From Rhynchonema sp. JSB1_4 (Eukaryota; Nematoda; Chromadorea; Monhysterida; Xyalidae): DNA of 64,000 nucleotides. Both the position numbers and the translations under genes were made by a program. This document shows, piece after piece, positions 14,401-26,493 of this stretch. The stretch lies in NCBI GenBank assembly GCA_030248065.1, contig JASAMV010008978.1, positions 145,775-209,774 of the forward strand, given 5' to 3'. Every line of letters starts with the position of its first letter. Position 1 is the first letter of the stretch. The notes beneath the pieces are model-generated. The model was given only the letters and a program-made list of their open reading frames with translations, was not told the origin of the DNA and searched no databases.

Positions 14401-17400
14401 GGAACTACGCTGGTGCCGCGTACGTGTGCGCTAGATAATGCTTATTGTGGTATTTGGCAAAATAACAAACCAACAAAAACCAAATTATGTATTCACATTT
14501 GCAGAGCAATCGTCGTTATCCCTGATGTACAAAGGCCAGCCGGTTGCCGTCATGTCCGATATTGAGTTCTTTCCACATCGAAAAGAGGAACGCGTGGCCA
14601 GACAATTTGGTTGGTTTTTTTTATTTTGCTCGTGTTTGGAATTTTGAAATCTTTCTTCACATGTCGAGGGAACCTGTTTGTACTACATGAAGTGTGTTTC
14701 AAATACGTTTATGCCTGTCTTGTGAAGCATTTTTGCTTGCTGTTTTTGTTGGCGTAACTGATACTAGAAATAAAAATGCCGCACAGCTGCGGCGATGTTC
14801 ATCACTTTCGTGGAACATTCCTTGCTTTCGAATTTCAGCACAGGTTCAGGATTGATATTTTAAGAGAGTTTGCCTCTGTTGTTTCAAGAAGGTGTTATTT
14901 GATGAAATATGGCAATTTTACCTTTTTTTTTAAATAAATCTTTTACTGTCATTCAGGCACAACCGACGGTCGTCATCCGACTATCAGCGCAATCATGCAG
15001 ACTGGCGACTGGTGTGTCGGCGGTGATCTGCAGGTTTGAATGGCTCCTTCAGTCTGTTGGTTATGGTTTGGGTATACTTGCGGGCCGGAAAAAAAACCGT
15101 TTTTTTTTCGGAAAAAAAACCGAAAAAAAACCGTTTTTTTTCCGAGGCCCGGAAAAATACGTTTTTATTTTTCCGGAAATTTTTCCAAGTGGCAACTTTT
15201 GGAAAAAAAACCGTTTTTTTTTCAAAAATTTACCAAAAAATTTAAAGATTGCGAGAAAAGAATTTCAAAAAAAAAAATAAAACTCGCCAAAAAACTCAAA
15301 AAAACACCTTTTTATATCCCCCGTCCTTTTTTTCCCCTTTTTTCAGGCCATTTCCAGACGAAATTTTCTCCAAAATAGGCGTTTTTGGACCATGGGTATC
15401 CTTAAGTACTGGAAAAATATTTGGAAAAAAAACGGTTTTTTTTCCGGAAAAAAAACGGTTTTTTTTCCAAAAATATATTTTGCGGAAAAATACGCAAGTA
15501 TAGGTTTGGGGTTAGCTTTGGTTCGCTAGCGTTTGTACTGACGACAATGATGCACTGAGCCCAGTCCATGGAAGCGAATTGTTACCTGAACTTACGCCGA
15601 AACGATGAAATCAGGTCATTTCGGAAGAAGCTGCTTGGAGTCCCCGTTGGAGCAGGCAATTTTTTCTTCACCAAGGATTTTGGTGTGTGCTTGCGTTTCC
15701 GTTTTCACAGACAAATTAGTTTTAGCAACGAAATGAACAAGTCAAAAGTTGTACCATGAGACAGGGTGAGCGTTGCGTTTGTGTGCAAGCCGGGCCGATC
15801 ACCAAGTTTGAGATCGCCCTGGATCTATATTACGAACCGTTGATGATGTGCCCGTATTCAAACACCACGCACAGCCAATAGCACCAAAAATTCATTTGCC
15901 ATAGTTTAATTTCGGCGGTCCAGTTCCTACACTCTCGTTGCCGGGAAGATTGTACGAATTGTATGTGTATGTATATTCAGTTTATGGTTTATACTGACAC
16001 AAACCACTGCCATGCCCGCAGGTCCTGGACAAGTTCGAGTACAATGACGGTCTCGACGCCTATCGCCTGACACCGATGCAGTTGAGACAGCGACTGACTG
16101 AACTTGACGCGGACGCTGTGTTTGTGTTCCAGGTCGGCGTTTTGTGTTACTTACATTGGATCTGGTTGAAAACTGTGTGCTATTTTTTTCATATTCTTGT
16201 CACATGTGCGAGAAATATAGATCAATATTTGCCGTGTTGGATATTACTATTGACAATATAAAATTTGTTGATTTTCATTGCTATTTGTTTTTTTTGCGTG
16301 ATCTTTTCGCGTGTGTCTTACCTAATTTGAATGTCCGAGAAGCTGGCCGAAATCCGAAAGAAATCCATGCCAAGTTTCACACTGCGCGAACCACGCGATT
16401 GTATTTTTCTCACTTGACTGTCCCTGTTGTCCCAGCACAAATCAAGAAATGTTTCGTACATTGCTAATCATATGGATCGTTTTGGATCAGAGCAATAAGT
16501 ACTGCTTCTTCCGCCACTAAGCAAACCAAACAGAAAAAAACATTCTCACTCGTTCTAAAATATTGAAAAATTCAACAGTTTTCTTTCATCAAAAAATAGA
16601 TGTTTTATTTGCCAGCTGCGCAATCCGATTCACAACGGCCACGCCATGCTGATGCGCGACACCCGGCAACGTCTGCTGGATAGGGGATACAAACGTCCGG
16701 TGTTGCTATTGCATCCGCTAGGTGAGTGGGTGTTGTTGAGAATGTTGTTGTTCTTGAATTCATCTTCGAATTTACGTCCGGAACGTTGCGTTGATTTGAT
16801 GCCCGTCACATTGACTGGTATGTTTCCGCAGGTGGGCCTGCGATGCACCATGTCATCGTCGGTGCGAATGCACCTTTAAAAACGCTGTGTGCTAACTGTC
16901 ATATGTGCCCAGGGTTATGGGTTAGGGTCGGGTGGTACCCGACATCCTGAGGAAAAAACCGACACCCGACAGTTCCAAAAAATCCGACACCCGACACCTA
17001 GTTTTTGAAAAAAACCCGACACCTAGTTTTTGGACCAAAACAGGCAAAATTTTGCTCATTTGCATCTTTTGTGCAATTTTTTGGCTCAAGTTACTGAATT
17101 CAAGTATTTTCACACGAAATAAGTGCCAAAATATCACATTCTGCGTCTTCGGAAACATTTGGTTCGAAGAAAATTTTTTCTCAAAAATCTCTCAGCAAAG
17201 CTGATGTTTTGAACCGTAAGTGTCGGGTGTCGGGTCCCAAAAAACCCGACACAAGACATCTAGGGGCACCCGACACCCGACATCTCTCTAACCCTACCCA
17301 GGGTGTTGACGATAGATAGACTTTTCGCCCGAAATGTGTTTGTTGACGATAGACAAATCACCTCTGTCTAAAATCTGGAGCGTTGACAAATATTGAAGTC

Positions 17401-20400
17401 CTACTAATTCGTGAAATAATGCTGTTTTATGGGTAAAAAGTACGAAATGCTGGGCCGTTGACGATAGATAGATGAATTTAGGGGAGAAGCCAAAATTTTC
17501 CACGTATATTGACGACAGATGTATGACAGACAGAGGTGGTTGGTGGACTCCCCCCTCCCCGTCCAAGTGCTACCCTGTGTGTGTGCGTCTTATCATTCAA
17601 ATGTTTAAAGGGGCTCCGCCATATATACGCGACCGAAACCAATCTCAATGAAACTTGGCACCGTAAGTGGGCTTGGTCCAAAACACTCACGGCCAAGAAA
17701 GTTTTTCCCCATATCAGTTCCCTGTCTGAGCCAGGAGGGCTAAAAGGTAAAAAATTTTGACCCTACCTCAGCACCTTGAAATTAAAATATCGATCTGTTT
17801 CGCATATTGTTTGAGTGCAGTTTGTTCACAAATTTTTCATAAACGCCTTGGGTCTAATTTAGAACCATACAGTGATGTAGTTGGTCCGAGCAAGAAAGCT
17901 AGCTAGCTGGAGGGGTCCGGCGCAAGAAAGCTAGCTAGCTAGCCGGGTACCCCGATTTGGGGGGGGGTATTGGTCCAGAAGTCAAAAACAGGGGTATAAA
18001 AATTGGTCGAAATTTTGCTAAAATAAGCCTTAAAATGCGTATTTTTGTGCACGTGTGAGAAAATTTGAACGAATTTGACCATTTTGGCCCATAAAATGGT
18101 CATTTTGGCACTAAAATCAACACTTTTCTTACTTGATGACCGGAGCAAGAAAGCTAGCTAGCCAGTTTGGGGGGGGTCTGGGTTTCGGAGCGCGAAAGCT
18201 ACCTAGCAGTTGGGGGGGTAATACCCCCCCCCATACCCCCCCAACCACATCACTGGAACCATATTCACTTTTTTGGCACTACCACAGCTCGCGCTATTTT
18301 GCCAAAACCACGGAAATTTTCGAAAAAAAATTTTCCGTTGTATTTTCCGGTCACATAGAAAGCACGCAGAGTTTTTATATAAAGTAGGCAAGAAAGCCCG
18401 TATATCATGCTATTCAGGCGATCAATGACTAATTTTCCACCGCTGATAAGTTTCGACAAAAGCGCGCTCAACTGTGGTGAACCTCAACTTTTTTGCCATT
18501 CTCTGTGGATCCCAAGCACACTTCTATCTCATATTTTCCTATTTTAGTAACAATGTACCGAGGTGATATATGGCACGCTAGATAGTAAAAATATAATTGT
18601 TGTTAGTTATGTGCAAATCTAGGTTGGTCCAGCTGCATCCTTGGAGGTACGAGCAATAAATGAATTTTACACAAAATTCATAATTTTAGCAAATTTTCAC
18701 TTCCGTCATATTTTTAGCCTATCTACAGTTGGGTAGGAATTGTGGCTTTTGCTGTCCGATGAAGCCCAAACGTTATTGTTGTTTATCGATCAAAATTCAA
18801 AATTATAGCTCTAACGTTCTTGAGAAAAATCGTGTTAATTGAGGTCCATGCGTTGGACTTGGAACTACAACCGGGCTTACAACAGGACCAGCGTCTGCGG
18901 TGCCTTCACTTAACATGATTTTTCTCAGGATACGTTAGAACTAGAATTTTGGATTTTGATCGATAAACAACAACAACGTTGGGGCTTCATCGGACAGCAA
19001 AGGCCACAAATCCGTCACAAATGTAGGTAGGCTAAAAATATGACGGAAGCGAAAATTTGCTAAAATTATGAATTTTGTGTACAACTCATTTATTGCTCGT
19101 ACCTCCAAGCATGCAGCTGGACCAACCTAGATTTGCACAATTAACAACAATTATATTTTTACTATCTAGCGTGCCATATATCACCTCGGTACATTGTTAC
19201 TAAAATAGGAAAATATAAGATAGAAGTGTGCTTAGGATCCACAGAAAATGGCAAAAAAAGTTGAGGTTCACCACAGTTGAGCGAGCTTTTGTCGAAACTT
19301 ATCAGCGGTGGAAAATTAGTCATTGATCGCCTGAATAGCATAATATACGGGCTTTCTTGCCTACTTTATATAAAAACTCTGTGTGCTTTCTATGTGACCG
19401 GAAAATACAACGGAAAATTTTTTTTCGAAAATTTCCGTGGTTTTGACAAAATAGCGCGAGCTGTGGTAGTGCCAAAAAAGTGAATATGGTTCTAAATTAG
19501 ACCCAAGGCGTTTATGAAAAATTTGTGAACAAACTGCACACAAAGAATATGCGAAACAGATTGATATTTTAATTTTAAGGTGCTGAGGTAGGGTCAAAAT
19601 TTTTTACCTTTTAGCCCTCCTTGTTCAGACAGGGAGCTGATATGGGAAAAAATTTTCTTGGCCGTGAGTGTTTTGGACCAAGCCCACTTACGGTGCCAAG
19701 TCTCATTGAGATTGGTTTCGGTCGCATATATATGGCGGAGACCCTTTAAAAATTCCAATTTAGGTGGTTGGACTAAGGACGATGACGTACCGCTACCCGT
19801 TCGAATGCAACAACATCACGCAGTGCTGAATGTAAGTGGATTGGCTGATGTTTCAGTAAGGGCTCCACCAGATAGACCCGAAACCCGAAACATAAATTTT
19901 TTCGATGTCCATGGTTCGGGTTCTGAAAAAAATCCGAAACCCGAAACACAAGGCATGATAATCGAAAATGCTTCGGTCTTGCCACTTGTAGCTGACGTGA
20001 ACAATTTATAGTCAGTCGAAACATTTTCGATTATCATGCTTCGTGTTTCGGGTTTTTTTTTCAAAACCCGAAACTTGGACACAGAAAGGTGGAGCCCTAA
20101 TGTGTGTAGTTGGTCTTGGTGGAAGTTTGGCGGTTATTTGGTTTTGCTGAACTCACTGAGAACGGTACTGGTCACTTTTAGTGAATCACAGCCGTGCGCT
20201 CTTTTTTATCCGTTTATCGAATGCATATTCTGTTATTGGTCGCACAATGACTTTATTAGAATTGGTCAAATTTTTTCCTGAATCGTAAAGCGGGACAGTG
20301 ACGGGGCAATGACGTTGCGTTGCGTGATCGCATACAAAGCATGTAGTAAAGAGAATGTTTCAGACCTGCGGCAACGTGGTTGATCTGCTAGATTATTTTT

Positions 20401-23400
20401 AGCTGAAAATGTTTTGCGAGAATCACAAATAGCACAGTGGTTAAGAGTGATTGAACGTGAAAATCAGGCTTGATTTGATGAATTCTTATATGATCATTGT
20501 GCGACCAATATCAATACTGGAAACAACACGGTCAGAAATGTTCCAGCAAACCGAGTAGCCTTTTGTCCCAGCGCTTGCAAAATCGTATAAAACGTCAACT
20601 GATTCACTAATACTAGAGCGGGCACTGCTAACAGACAGTCACCACACCATTTTTTACCATTGTATTAATAATAATAATAATTGTTAAATGCTCAATAAAT
20701 AGAATCTCGATATTTTTTGATCCGCACACGTGGTGTGTTTATACGATGAGCTGCAAACTTACACCCGACTTTGTTTCGCGCAAATGACCAGAGTCGTCAA
20801 AAAGAGGCTCACAGTTCTATCGAACAAAGCGCAGGCCAATGAAACAGTCATGCGTTTATTATTTCGTTGTGCTTTAAGAGACAAGCGAAGTATTCTGATT
20901 ACATCACCCTGTTATTATGTAGCGCGCGTGTAACATTTGTTTCTCGATAAGGGTACTGTGTTTGCGTGTTTATTTTTGTCAACTAGCTACTGCGTATTTT
21001 AGATCTCGTGGTGACGTGCTGCCTGGTCCAGTAGTCATCACCAGGGTTTCTTCTGCTACTAATGATGGCTCGTTGGGCCAGTAAAGATTTCGAATGAGCC
21101 ACAAGATTTTGGCAAATCGGCCACCAATGAGCCACCAGAATTTCAGGGAGCCAAGTACGAAAGCAAGAATGACCCACTAAATGAGCCACTATATTTTTTG
21201 GCAAACAAGCCACTTTTGAAAAAAAAATGAGCCCATCATCTTCAAAACAGTGACCATCAATTGGTGCCAACCGCTTGCTTGCTTGCTGCAGGAGGGCGTG
21301 CTGGAGCCGAGCTGGACCGTGTTGGCCATCTTTCCATCGCCGATGTTGTACGCCGGTCCGACCGAAGTGCAGTGGCATGCCCGGGCACGAACGGCCGCCG
21401 GCGTGCAGTTCTACATTGTGGGCAGGGACCCGGCGGGCATTGCGCACCCGGACACCAACGACTTTCTCTATGACCCGACACATGGAGCGAAGGTGAGTGA
21501 ATGGATGGTTTTTTTTCTTTCATTCAGAATGGGTGGTTGGTGTTTTTGGATTACGGATTTTTTAATGAGTGATTGCTCATTTTGCGCTGCATGTAGTCAA
21601 AAATAGTGCTTTGGTGGCCTTGGCCAACAATAAACTATTTATTTACGCAATATTGATCATTTTCTATCCGAAGGTGCGCTGGGATGGGATATCGTTTGCG
21701 ATGACAGCATGCATTTGTGTTGTGCAATTGAAGAAACATTTTCGTTTTTTGATGTCGAAACGCGGTCTTATGTCGAAGTTTATGAAGTCGAAACAAGCAA
21801 CCACATGTATAAGAGGGTCGGGTAGTTTAATTTCACGGCACGATTAATCGAACTATTCTGCCGTTGCCTTGTTGCGCTATTATGCGGACGAATGTGCACA
21901 GTATTGTGGACTTATAGTAATGTCGTCAAATCATGTCATCGAATCTTGTCGTCAGTAATCACATGTGTATTGTTTTCGCGCTCTCATTCGGGGCTCACGT
22001 ATTGTTGCTTGTTTGACGACAAAACCATTAGCCGTATTGTGGATCGATTGAGAATTTTTATTGATTTTCTTGTTAAAGTTGTATTTTTTCGTCTGCAGGT
22101 TCTGTCGATGGCGCCGAATCTGCCGCAGTTGGAGATCATTCCATTCCGCGTCGCTGCGTACGACAAACGATCACGCTCAATGCAGGTTAGCACGGAAGCT
22201 GGGCCACTTTGGCTGTTCTACATCGTCCAATCGGCAGTGTAACAAAAATGTGATAATATTTAAGAAGATTTACTCGATGTGCATTGAAAACGGCGGTATC
22301 CAATTTTTCTTATACGTTGCCGTGGATAGCGTTTAGCAGAGCGCCTGCTGAGAAGCCAATTTTTGCTGATGATTTATTTTGATTTGACTGAATCAATTAA
22401 CCCTGTGTGACTGGGAGAATAGGTCGAATGAATGTTTCCATCTGTCGCCATAGGTATCGGGTATAAATGATCATGTTTAATGGGTTAGTAGGACTATCTA
22501 AATCTTAACGTCAAATGTCGTAAAATATGGAAAATTTAATTCTGTAGCAATACCTATACTGCGGCTTTTCACGAGAATGTTTCTGGCATAACTTCCGAAA
22601 TTTTTCGAACCTCTGAACAAAATTCTGATTGGAGAAGCCAGTATGTGTGAGCGTGTGAATGCACTACAAATGTTGAAAAGAACAATGTAAATCACAAATT
22701 CCGATTAACCATCTTTTAAAAAGCCTATTTTAGCTTTATTTATGAACAATAACGCAAATAAGATCCCACAGTTGGGCTATTCTGCGGAAACTGCAGTGCC
22801 TTTGGAAAAATATTTTGGAAAGGAAAAAATCGCGCGGAAAAGCTTCGGATAAATTTCCCAGAATTTTTTCAGGCAGAAACGGTTTTTTTCATCTGAGCTA
22901 CACCAATTTCCTACCCACGTAGTGCCCGGTTAAGGCAGATTCAATTTCGGTCTTATGCTGATGGATCTTAGGTTGCTGTGGTCTCTCTCAATAATGTCGT
23001 GGCGTTTGCTGTGTCGCATACACCGCGGTGAAGTCTCAAAATGCCGTCTCCGTAATGGATGATTTGCGATTTATGACGGCATCAGCCGGGCTACTGTCCC
23101 GAAGGTGGTCCAAAAATTACTTGGAACTGTAGCTGATCGTGTCACAAACTGTTTTTTAGCGCTATGTGCAATTTGCGACCGTCACGAAAATTGGTGCTGC
23201 TGCTGACGTTGCGCTTGATTTGTTTTTAATGTTTTTGATTGTTTTGGTTGCTATAGTAAATTTCTAATTTCGTAGTCTCATGCATTTGTACAGACGCAGG
23301 GAAACTCCCGTTCGAAGTCGAGGCAGGCAACAAGCTCAGCACACAGTGAACAAGCCACGCAGCTAGCTCGTGCGCGTTTCGAATCGTCTGTTTTTTGCCT

Positions 23401-24425
23401 TGTCCGTTCTTTTTTTTTTTTTTAAATTTCTTTTCCTTTTTCCTTTCTCGGGTCCCCTGTCCTGAGGGAAAACCCCAAAGAAATGTTTCAGTCACACAGG
23501 CTGTGTGTGTCAGCTGCGCGGCTGCGTTCACTCTGTGTTGAGCTTCTTGCCTGCCTCGACTTCGAACGGGAGTTTCCCTGCGTCTGTAAAAATGCATGAG
23601 GCAACGAAATTAGAAACTTACTATAGGCGCTTTAGCAAGACAACAAATGCTAATAACAAACTTCGTATTGAGAGGGAGAAGCATTTTGTTGGGATGCGAG
23701 AGCACTGTGTAACTGTTGTATTTAGCAAATTATTGAAAAAATTAATTTGGAGTCCTGTCTACGCCTAGGTTTCACGGGGTATTCGAGACCATCGGCGTGA
23801 CGTTGTGCCCCCCGCTCGTCAGCCGAATAGCACAATCGCCATGTGAAACTCACTTAGTAGAAAGATAAATTTCAAACAAATTATTTTTAAAAAAATTATT
23901 TTTAAAAAATTGTTAATTTGTAGTACTATTGTGATTTAGAAAAGAAAAAAGGAATATAAGACACGAAATAAATGTTTAAAGACGTACATATTATATTGAG
24001 AGATGTGGGCAATTGGATAAAAGTTATAAAAAATAAAAAGAATAAAAATAAAAAATAAAATTCGGCACTATCATGGTGTTATGAGAAAACTGGGTGTTTG
24101 TAAAATGGGGAGTCATAACTTTAATTACAAAAATATAACAAAAAATGAGTAATAACAAAAAATGAGAATGGTACTATCCATCATCCATGGCAAGCTCGTT
24201 GGGTAGGTTGCAGGCGTGAAAATAAAGCATTTAGTATGATTACACGATCGAGTCATTCATTTTCAGTTTTTCGACGAAACTCGTGCGTCCGATTTCGAGT
24301 TCATCAGTGGCACGAAAATGCGCGCGTTCGCACGAAATGGACAGACACCGCCGGATGGCTTTATGGCGCCGAGCGCGTGGCAAGTACTGGCTGACTACTA
24401 CAACGGACTGAATGTTGCCAAGTAA
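5467..24425 (+). CDS. PAPSS: Bifunctional PAPS synthase (APS kinase + ATP sulfurylase), 18 exons, complete
   Basis: Makes the sulfate donor PAPS in two steps: the C-terminal ATP sulfurylase forms APS from ATP and sulfate, and the N-terminal kinase phosphorylates it. Exons: 5467-5568, 5930-6059, 6910-7001, 7847-7975, 9211-9313, 10013-10070, 10420-10516, 10949-11098, 11916-12030, 12396-12506, 14505-14609, 14957-15033, 16022-16132, 16616-16721, 19764-19831, 21292-21492, 22099-22185, 24267-24425. The sum is 2001 nt, 666 codons plus TAA; all phases agree. Visible motifs: ATNVTYQ (about 39-45), P-loop GLSGAGKTT (73-81), FISPYAK (about 145-151), [17 protein letters not shown] (from 288), the sulfurylase nucleotide motif [10 protein letters not shown] (460-469), [17 protein letters not shown] (563-568) and [10 protein letters not shown] near the C-terminus. 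The start is the ATG opening a 34-codon exon with a phase-0 donor that fits exon 2; this short first exon is the least certain part. Compared with the roughly 624-residue human enzyme there is extra low-complexity sequence around residues 321-345. Introns are heavily loaded with transposon-like repeats. Confidence 0.95.
7319..7741 (+). mobile_element. hAT-like element, CAGTGGTGTCG family, in PAPSS intron 3
   Basis: Left end CAGTGGTGTCGTTGAG, right end GGACACCACTG. Flanked by GTTGCTTT and GTTCCTTT (7 of 8 identical). The interior is built from TTTCCCATAC / GGTATGGGAAA phrases. Same family as 35587-36011, 44057-44411 and 46195-46576, with fragments at 12225-12365 and 39590-39945. Confidence 0.8.
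8043..8184 (+). mobile_element. Short foldback element, AGGGCTCCACC family, copy 1 (PAPSS intron 4)
   Basis: Ends AGGGCTCCACCAGA and TCTGGTGGAGCCCT form inverted repeats. The interior is an irregular array of CCCGAAA. No convincing target duplication is visible. The related copy is at 19859-20098. Confidence 0.7.
8860..9000 (+). repeat. Dispersed hairpin-bearing repeat, copy 1
   Basis: The segment from AATAAGATCG to AACTCACTGCTGT recurs at 44496-44604. It contains a hairpin-like GACGAGG...CCTCGCCCGTC and CTGTGAAAACAG. Function unknown. Confidence 0.65.
11238..11330 (+). repeat. Dispersed repeat shared with 23689-23783
   Basis: About 93 bp beginning TTGGGATGCGAGAG and ending CTAGGTTTCGCGGGGTATT; a close copy in the same orientation lies at 23689-23783. 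Ends are not inverted, so the element type is unknown. Confidence 0.75.
12823..13233 (+). mobile_element. hAT-like element, TATAGTTGC family, in PAPSS intron 10
   Basis: Left end TATAGTTGCTG, right end CTGCAACTGTG, flanked by GTACCAAA (12815-12822) and GTGCCAAA (13234-13241), 7 of 8 identical. The interior is rich in AAAACCGTTTT-like palindromes. Related elements: 30106-30470 and 43688-44034. Confidence 0.75.
13570..14412 (+). mobile_element. hAT-like element, CAGTGTAGTTCCTGG family, in PAPSS intron 10
   Basis: Perfect target duplication GTGCCGCG at 13562-13569 and 14413-14420. Ends CTGTATAGTTCCTGG and CCAGGAACTACGCTG. The interior holds an AAAACCGTTTTT segment (about 13993-14330) resembling 15073-15502, probably a nested element whose ends have decayed. 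Same family as 36867-37125 and 48234-48641. Confidence 0.85.
15073..15502 (+). mobile_element. hAT-like element, TATACTTGCG family, in PAPSS intron 12
   Basis: Perfect target duplication GGTTTGGG at 15065-15072 and 15503-15510. Ends TATACTTGCGGGCC and ATACGCAAGTATA. The interior is almost entirely A runs, T runs and CCGTTTTTT palindromes. A right-end copy at 47610-47993 shares most of the interior. Confidence 0.88.
16916..17296 (+). mobile_element. hAT-like element, TAGGGTTAG family with CCCGACA array (PAPSS intron 14)
   Basis: Perfect target duplication CCCAGGGT at 16908-16915 and 17297-17304. Left end TATGGGTTAGGG, right end CTCTCTAACCCTA. Both flanks of the interior are arrays of CCCGACA / TGTCGGG. 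A 100-bp relative with an intact duplication is at 57075-57174. Confidence 0.88.
17305..17575. repeat. GTTGACGATAGATAGA phrase repeats
   Basis: The phrase GTTGACGATAGATAGA or a close variant occurs at least four times at irregular spacing, ending in a C run and AAGTGCTACC. The same phrases recur at 51108-51275. Element boundaries are not clear. Confidence 0.6.
17609..19745. mobile_element. Large foldback element with TTAA duplications (piggyBac-like), PAPSS intron 14
   Basis: Left end AGGGGCTCCGCCATATATAC, right end GGCGGAGACCCT, with TTAA at 17605-17608 and 19746-19749. The two arms are long inverted repeats of roughly 870 bp each that meet near 18875. The left arm carries a 386-bp hAT-like insertion (17870-18255). 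TTAA duplications are the piggyBac signature; no transposase is present. The right end lies only 14 bp before the acceptor of exon 15, so the branch point of that intron probably lies inside the element. Confidence 0.85.
17870..18255 (+). mobile_element. hAT-like element, CAGTGATGTGGTTGG family, nested in a foldback arm
   Basis: Perfect target duplication GAACCATA at 17862-17869 and 18256-18263. Ends CAGTGATGTAGTTGG and CCAACCACATCACTG. The interior has units with CAAGAAAGCTAGCTAGC at both flanks and an AT-rich centre. The opposite arm of the host foldback has a single TATGGTTC at 19485-19492, the pre-insertion site. Another copy is at 37585-37916 and a left-end fragment at about 47534. Confidence 0.92.
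19859..20098 (+). mobile_element. Short foldback element, AGGGCTCCACC family, copy 2 (PAPSS intron 15)
   Basis: Ends AGGGCTCCACCAGATAG and AAAGGTGGAGCCCT. The interior has CCCGAAA units near both ends and a centre that is itself partly an inverted repeat (CATGATAATCGAAAATG). It starts 27 bp after exon 15. No clear target duplication. Confidence 0.7.
20234..20510. mobile_element. Inverted-repeat element, TATTGGTCGCAC family, copy 1
   Basis: 277 bp with ends TATTGGTCGCACAATGA and its near-perfect reverse complement ending at 20510. Contains TTTCAGACCTGCGGCAAC and AATCACAAATAGCACAGTGG. Copies in the opposite orientation are at 28256-28534 and 40774-41050, and a diverged fragment at about 25996-26068. 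Confidence 0.85.
23251..23626. mobile_element. Inverted-repeat element, CTATAGTAAATTTC family, copy 1
   Basis: Both ends read CTATAGTAA(A/G)TTTCTAATTTCG inward. Arms of about 110 bp contain CAGACGCAGGGAAACTCCCG and flank a pyrimidine-rich centre. A 169-bp version is at 59122-59290. Confidence 0.8.
23689..23783 (+). repeat. Dispersed repeat shared with 11238-11330
   Basis: Second copy of the unit at 11238-11330, differing by a few substitutions and single-base indels. It directly follows the foldback element 23251-23626 in PAPSS intron 17. Confidence 0.75.
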
Positions 24426-24440
24426 AGCTGACTGTTTAGT

Positions 24441-24592
24441 AACGCCACGCCAACATGAGCCAGATTTCGGAGGTGGCTGATCAGTGAAACGTTTATGCGT
24501 GGCTGCTGATTTGGGAAAAGCAAAAAGCTTCTCTTTCTATTCGTTTTGTAAGCACACCGCCTCCGAAATCGAGCTCATGTGGGGCGTAGTTT
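24441..24592. mobile_element. Inverted-repeat element, CGCCAACATGAGC family, copy 1
   Basis: Starts AACGCCACGCCAACATGAGC and ends with the reverse complement form GAGCTCATGTGGGGCGTAGTT. It begins 16 bp after the PAPS synthase stop codon, so it probably lies in the 3'UTR. The related copy is at 57731-57914. Confidence 0.75.
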
Positions 24593-26493
24593 ATATTTAC
24601 CTGGATTTGTGTATTTATGCAATTGTAGACTTGGGTCGAAATGTGGTCAGTAGGCTTGAGCCGAAAAATTATGGTACGAATTCTTGTGTATTTGCTGAAG
24701 AAGGCTGTTACCTTGTCGTTTCACTGCATTAACATTATCTATTCTGCGGTTGTGCACATGTGTTTGTGTTTCTCGTGATTTCCTATCTGTCTTGTATCTG
24801 TGTGCAGTTTCAAGTGCGACATTTTTTTCTGGGAATTTGAATCTTCTCACTCAAATTTTTGAAATTTCTTCATCGAAACATCGAATTTGTTCCATGCATC
24901 ACCGAAAGTGTGACCAACTCGAATGTGGCTTATTATTTTCTCTTCCTTTAAATTATTGGCTCGTCTGATGCTATCTGCTGACCGTAGCCTGGCTTGTCCA
25001 CCTTTCACAGCTTGACCACTAGCAGCTGTTTTCTATAAATTTTTGGATATTTAATTTATCTGGCATTGTGCTATGTCAATTCAATTTTAATTAGGTTTTT
25101 GACGTGGCTGTTCGATGAAACTTTGCCATGAACGTGTGTGTTTATACTTTTCTTTCTTGGCTCGCTTCTTGTCATCGTTTTTCTTTTTGGACTGGTCTGT
25201 GATATCATAAAATATACACACAAACATTAGGAATTTTGTTTGCGTACTTTGTGCCAAAGCACTTTTTGTTCATTGGACTGTTTATACCTAATCAAACATT
25301 TTACTGTCATTCTATTCCACTGTCTGTTTTTTTTCAAAGAGCATTCTCAGTCTTTTGTTTCATATTTTTCAAGCTTTTGTCAGGAATAGTCCGCACATAG
25401 TATTGTATTTCCAATAGCTGGGCAGTAGTACCTAGGATCGTGAGAGTGTCTGAATTTGCCAATGGTTTTGCTGGTACAAAAATTTTTAAGTTCGTGAGCA
25501 CCGTGTGAGTTCGCGTCAATGCACTGCAACTGCACTCTACTTGATGTTTCACAGACTTGCATATCCGATAGATGCCAAATTGATTTTGCGATTTTCGATA
25601 CATTTCGTCAAGACATTGCAATTGCAAATTGTAAACGACTTTTTACGTTTTTATATATGTAGTTATCAAAACGTGTCTTGTGTATCTTGTGCAGTGCTGC
25701 ATGTGTTCATTGTGTGCATCTGTTCCATGGTATTTTTGTGCATAAAAAGATTTGACCTCCTCAAATGAAAGTGGTTTCTGTTTTCAGCAGCCCTGACCAG
25801 TTGAACACTGTCCAAGATGGTTACGCGTTCTTGGATACACACAGAATGTGCGATGAAATTGGAATGACCTTGGGAGGTTGTCTCTGGAGCCTGGGGTCCA
25901 CCATACACGTGACTTGGTGTCAAACTTTGTGAACGGTGTTGCAGTTGTATGTTTGGTATTTGTTGCACATTGGCATTGGCCATACAATTTGTGTGTGCCC
26001 CGTCACTTCCCCCTTCACGATTCAGGAAAAATATTGACCAATTCTCGTGAAGTCGTTGTGCGACCAACAGTAAGTATGTGAACGGTTTGGGTAATCATGG
26101 CACCTGACCGGACCCAACTGCAAGCGTCGATCTCCGAGTTTGAGGCCCGAACGTTGTGGTGGTGTCGTGCCGAAAATTTTGTTGACGAAAAACGTGTGCA
26201 AAAAACTGCTCTTCCATAACACGCTGTATTGCGCGCATGTTTTTTGGATTGTTTTTTCTTGGAAAGCCTGTTTTTACGGTTTTTTAACGCGAATGCAGCA
26301 TCAAATCACCAGCATACGTGCACCTTACGCACGCATCGAAACATTCTCTGTTGGTGGGTTGTGCCTGTGCCCATAACAGCCGAAACACTTATCTGTGATA
26401 ATGGTGTTGTGTGCCGTTGCGCTGCTTCGTTCGTTTTGCATGTCAACGTGCACATAGCGTGCCAACGTAGCAAAACAGTGCCATGTGTTTTCT

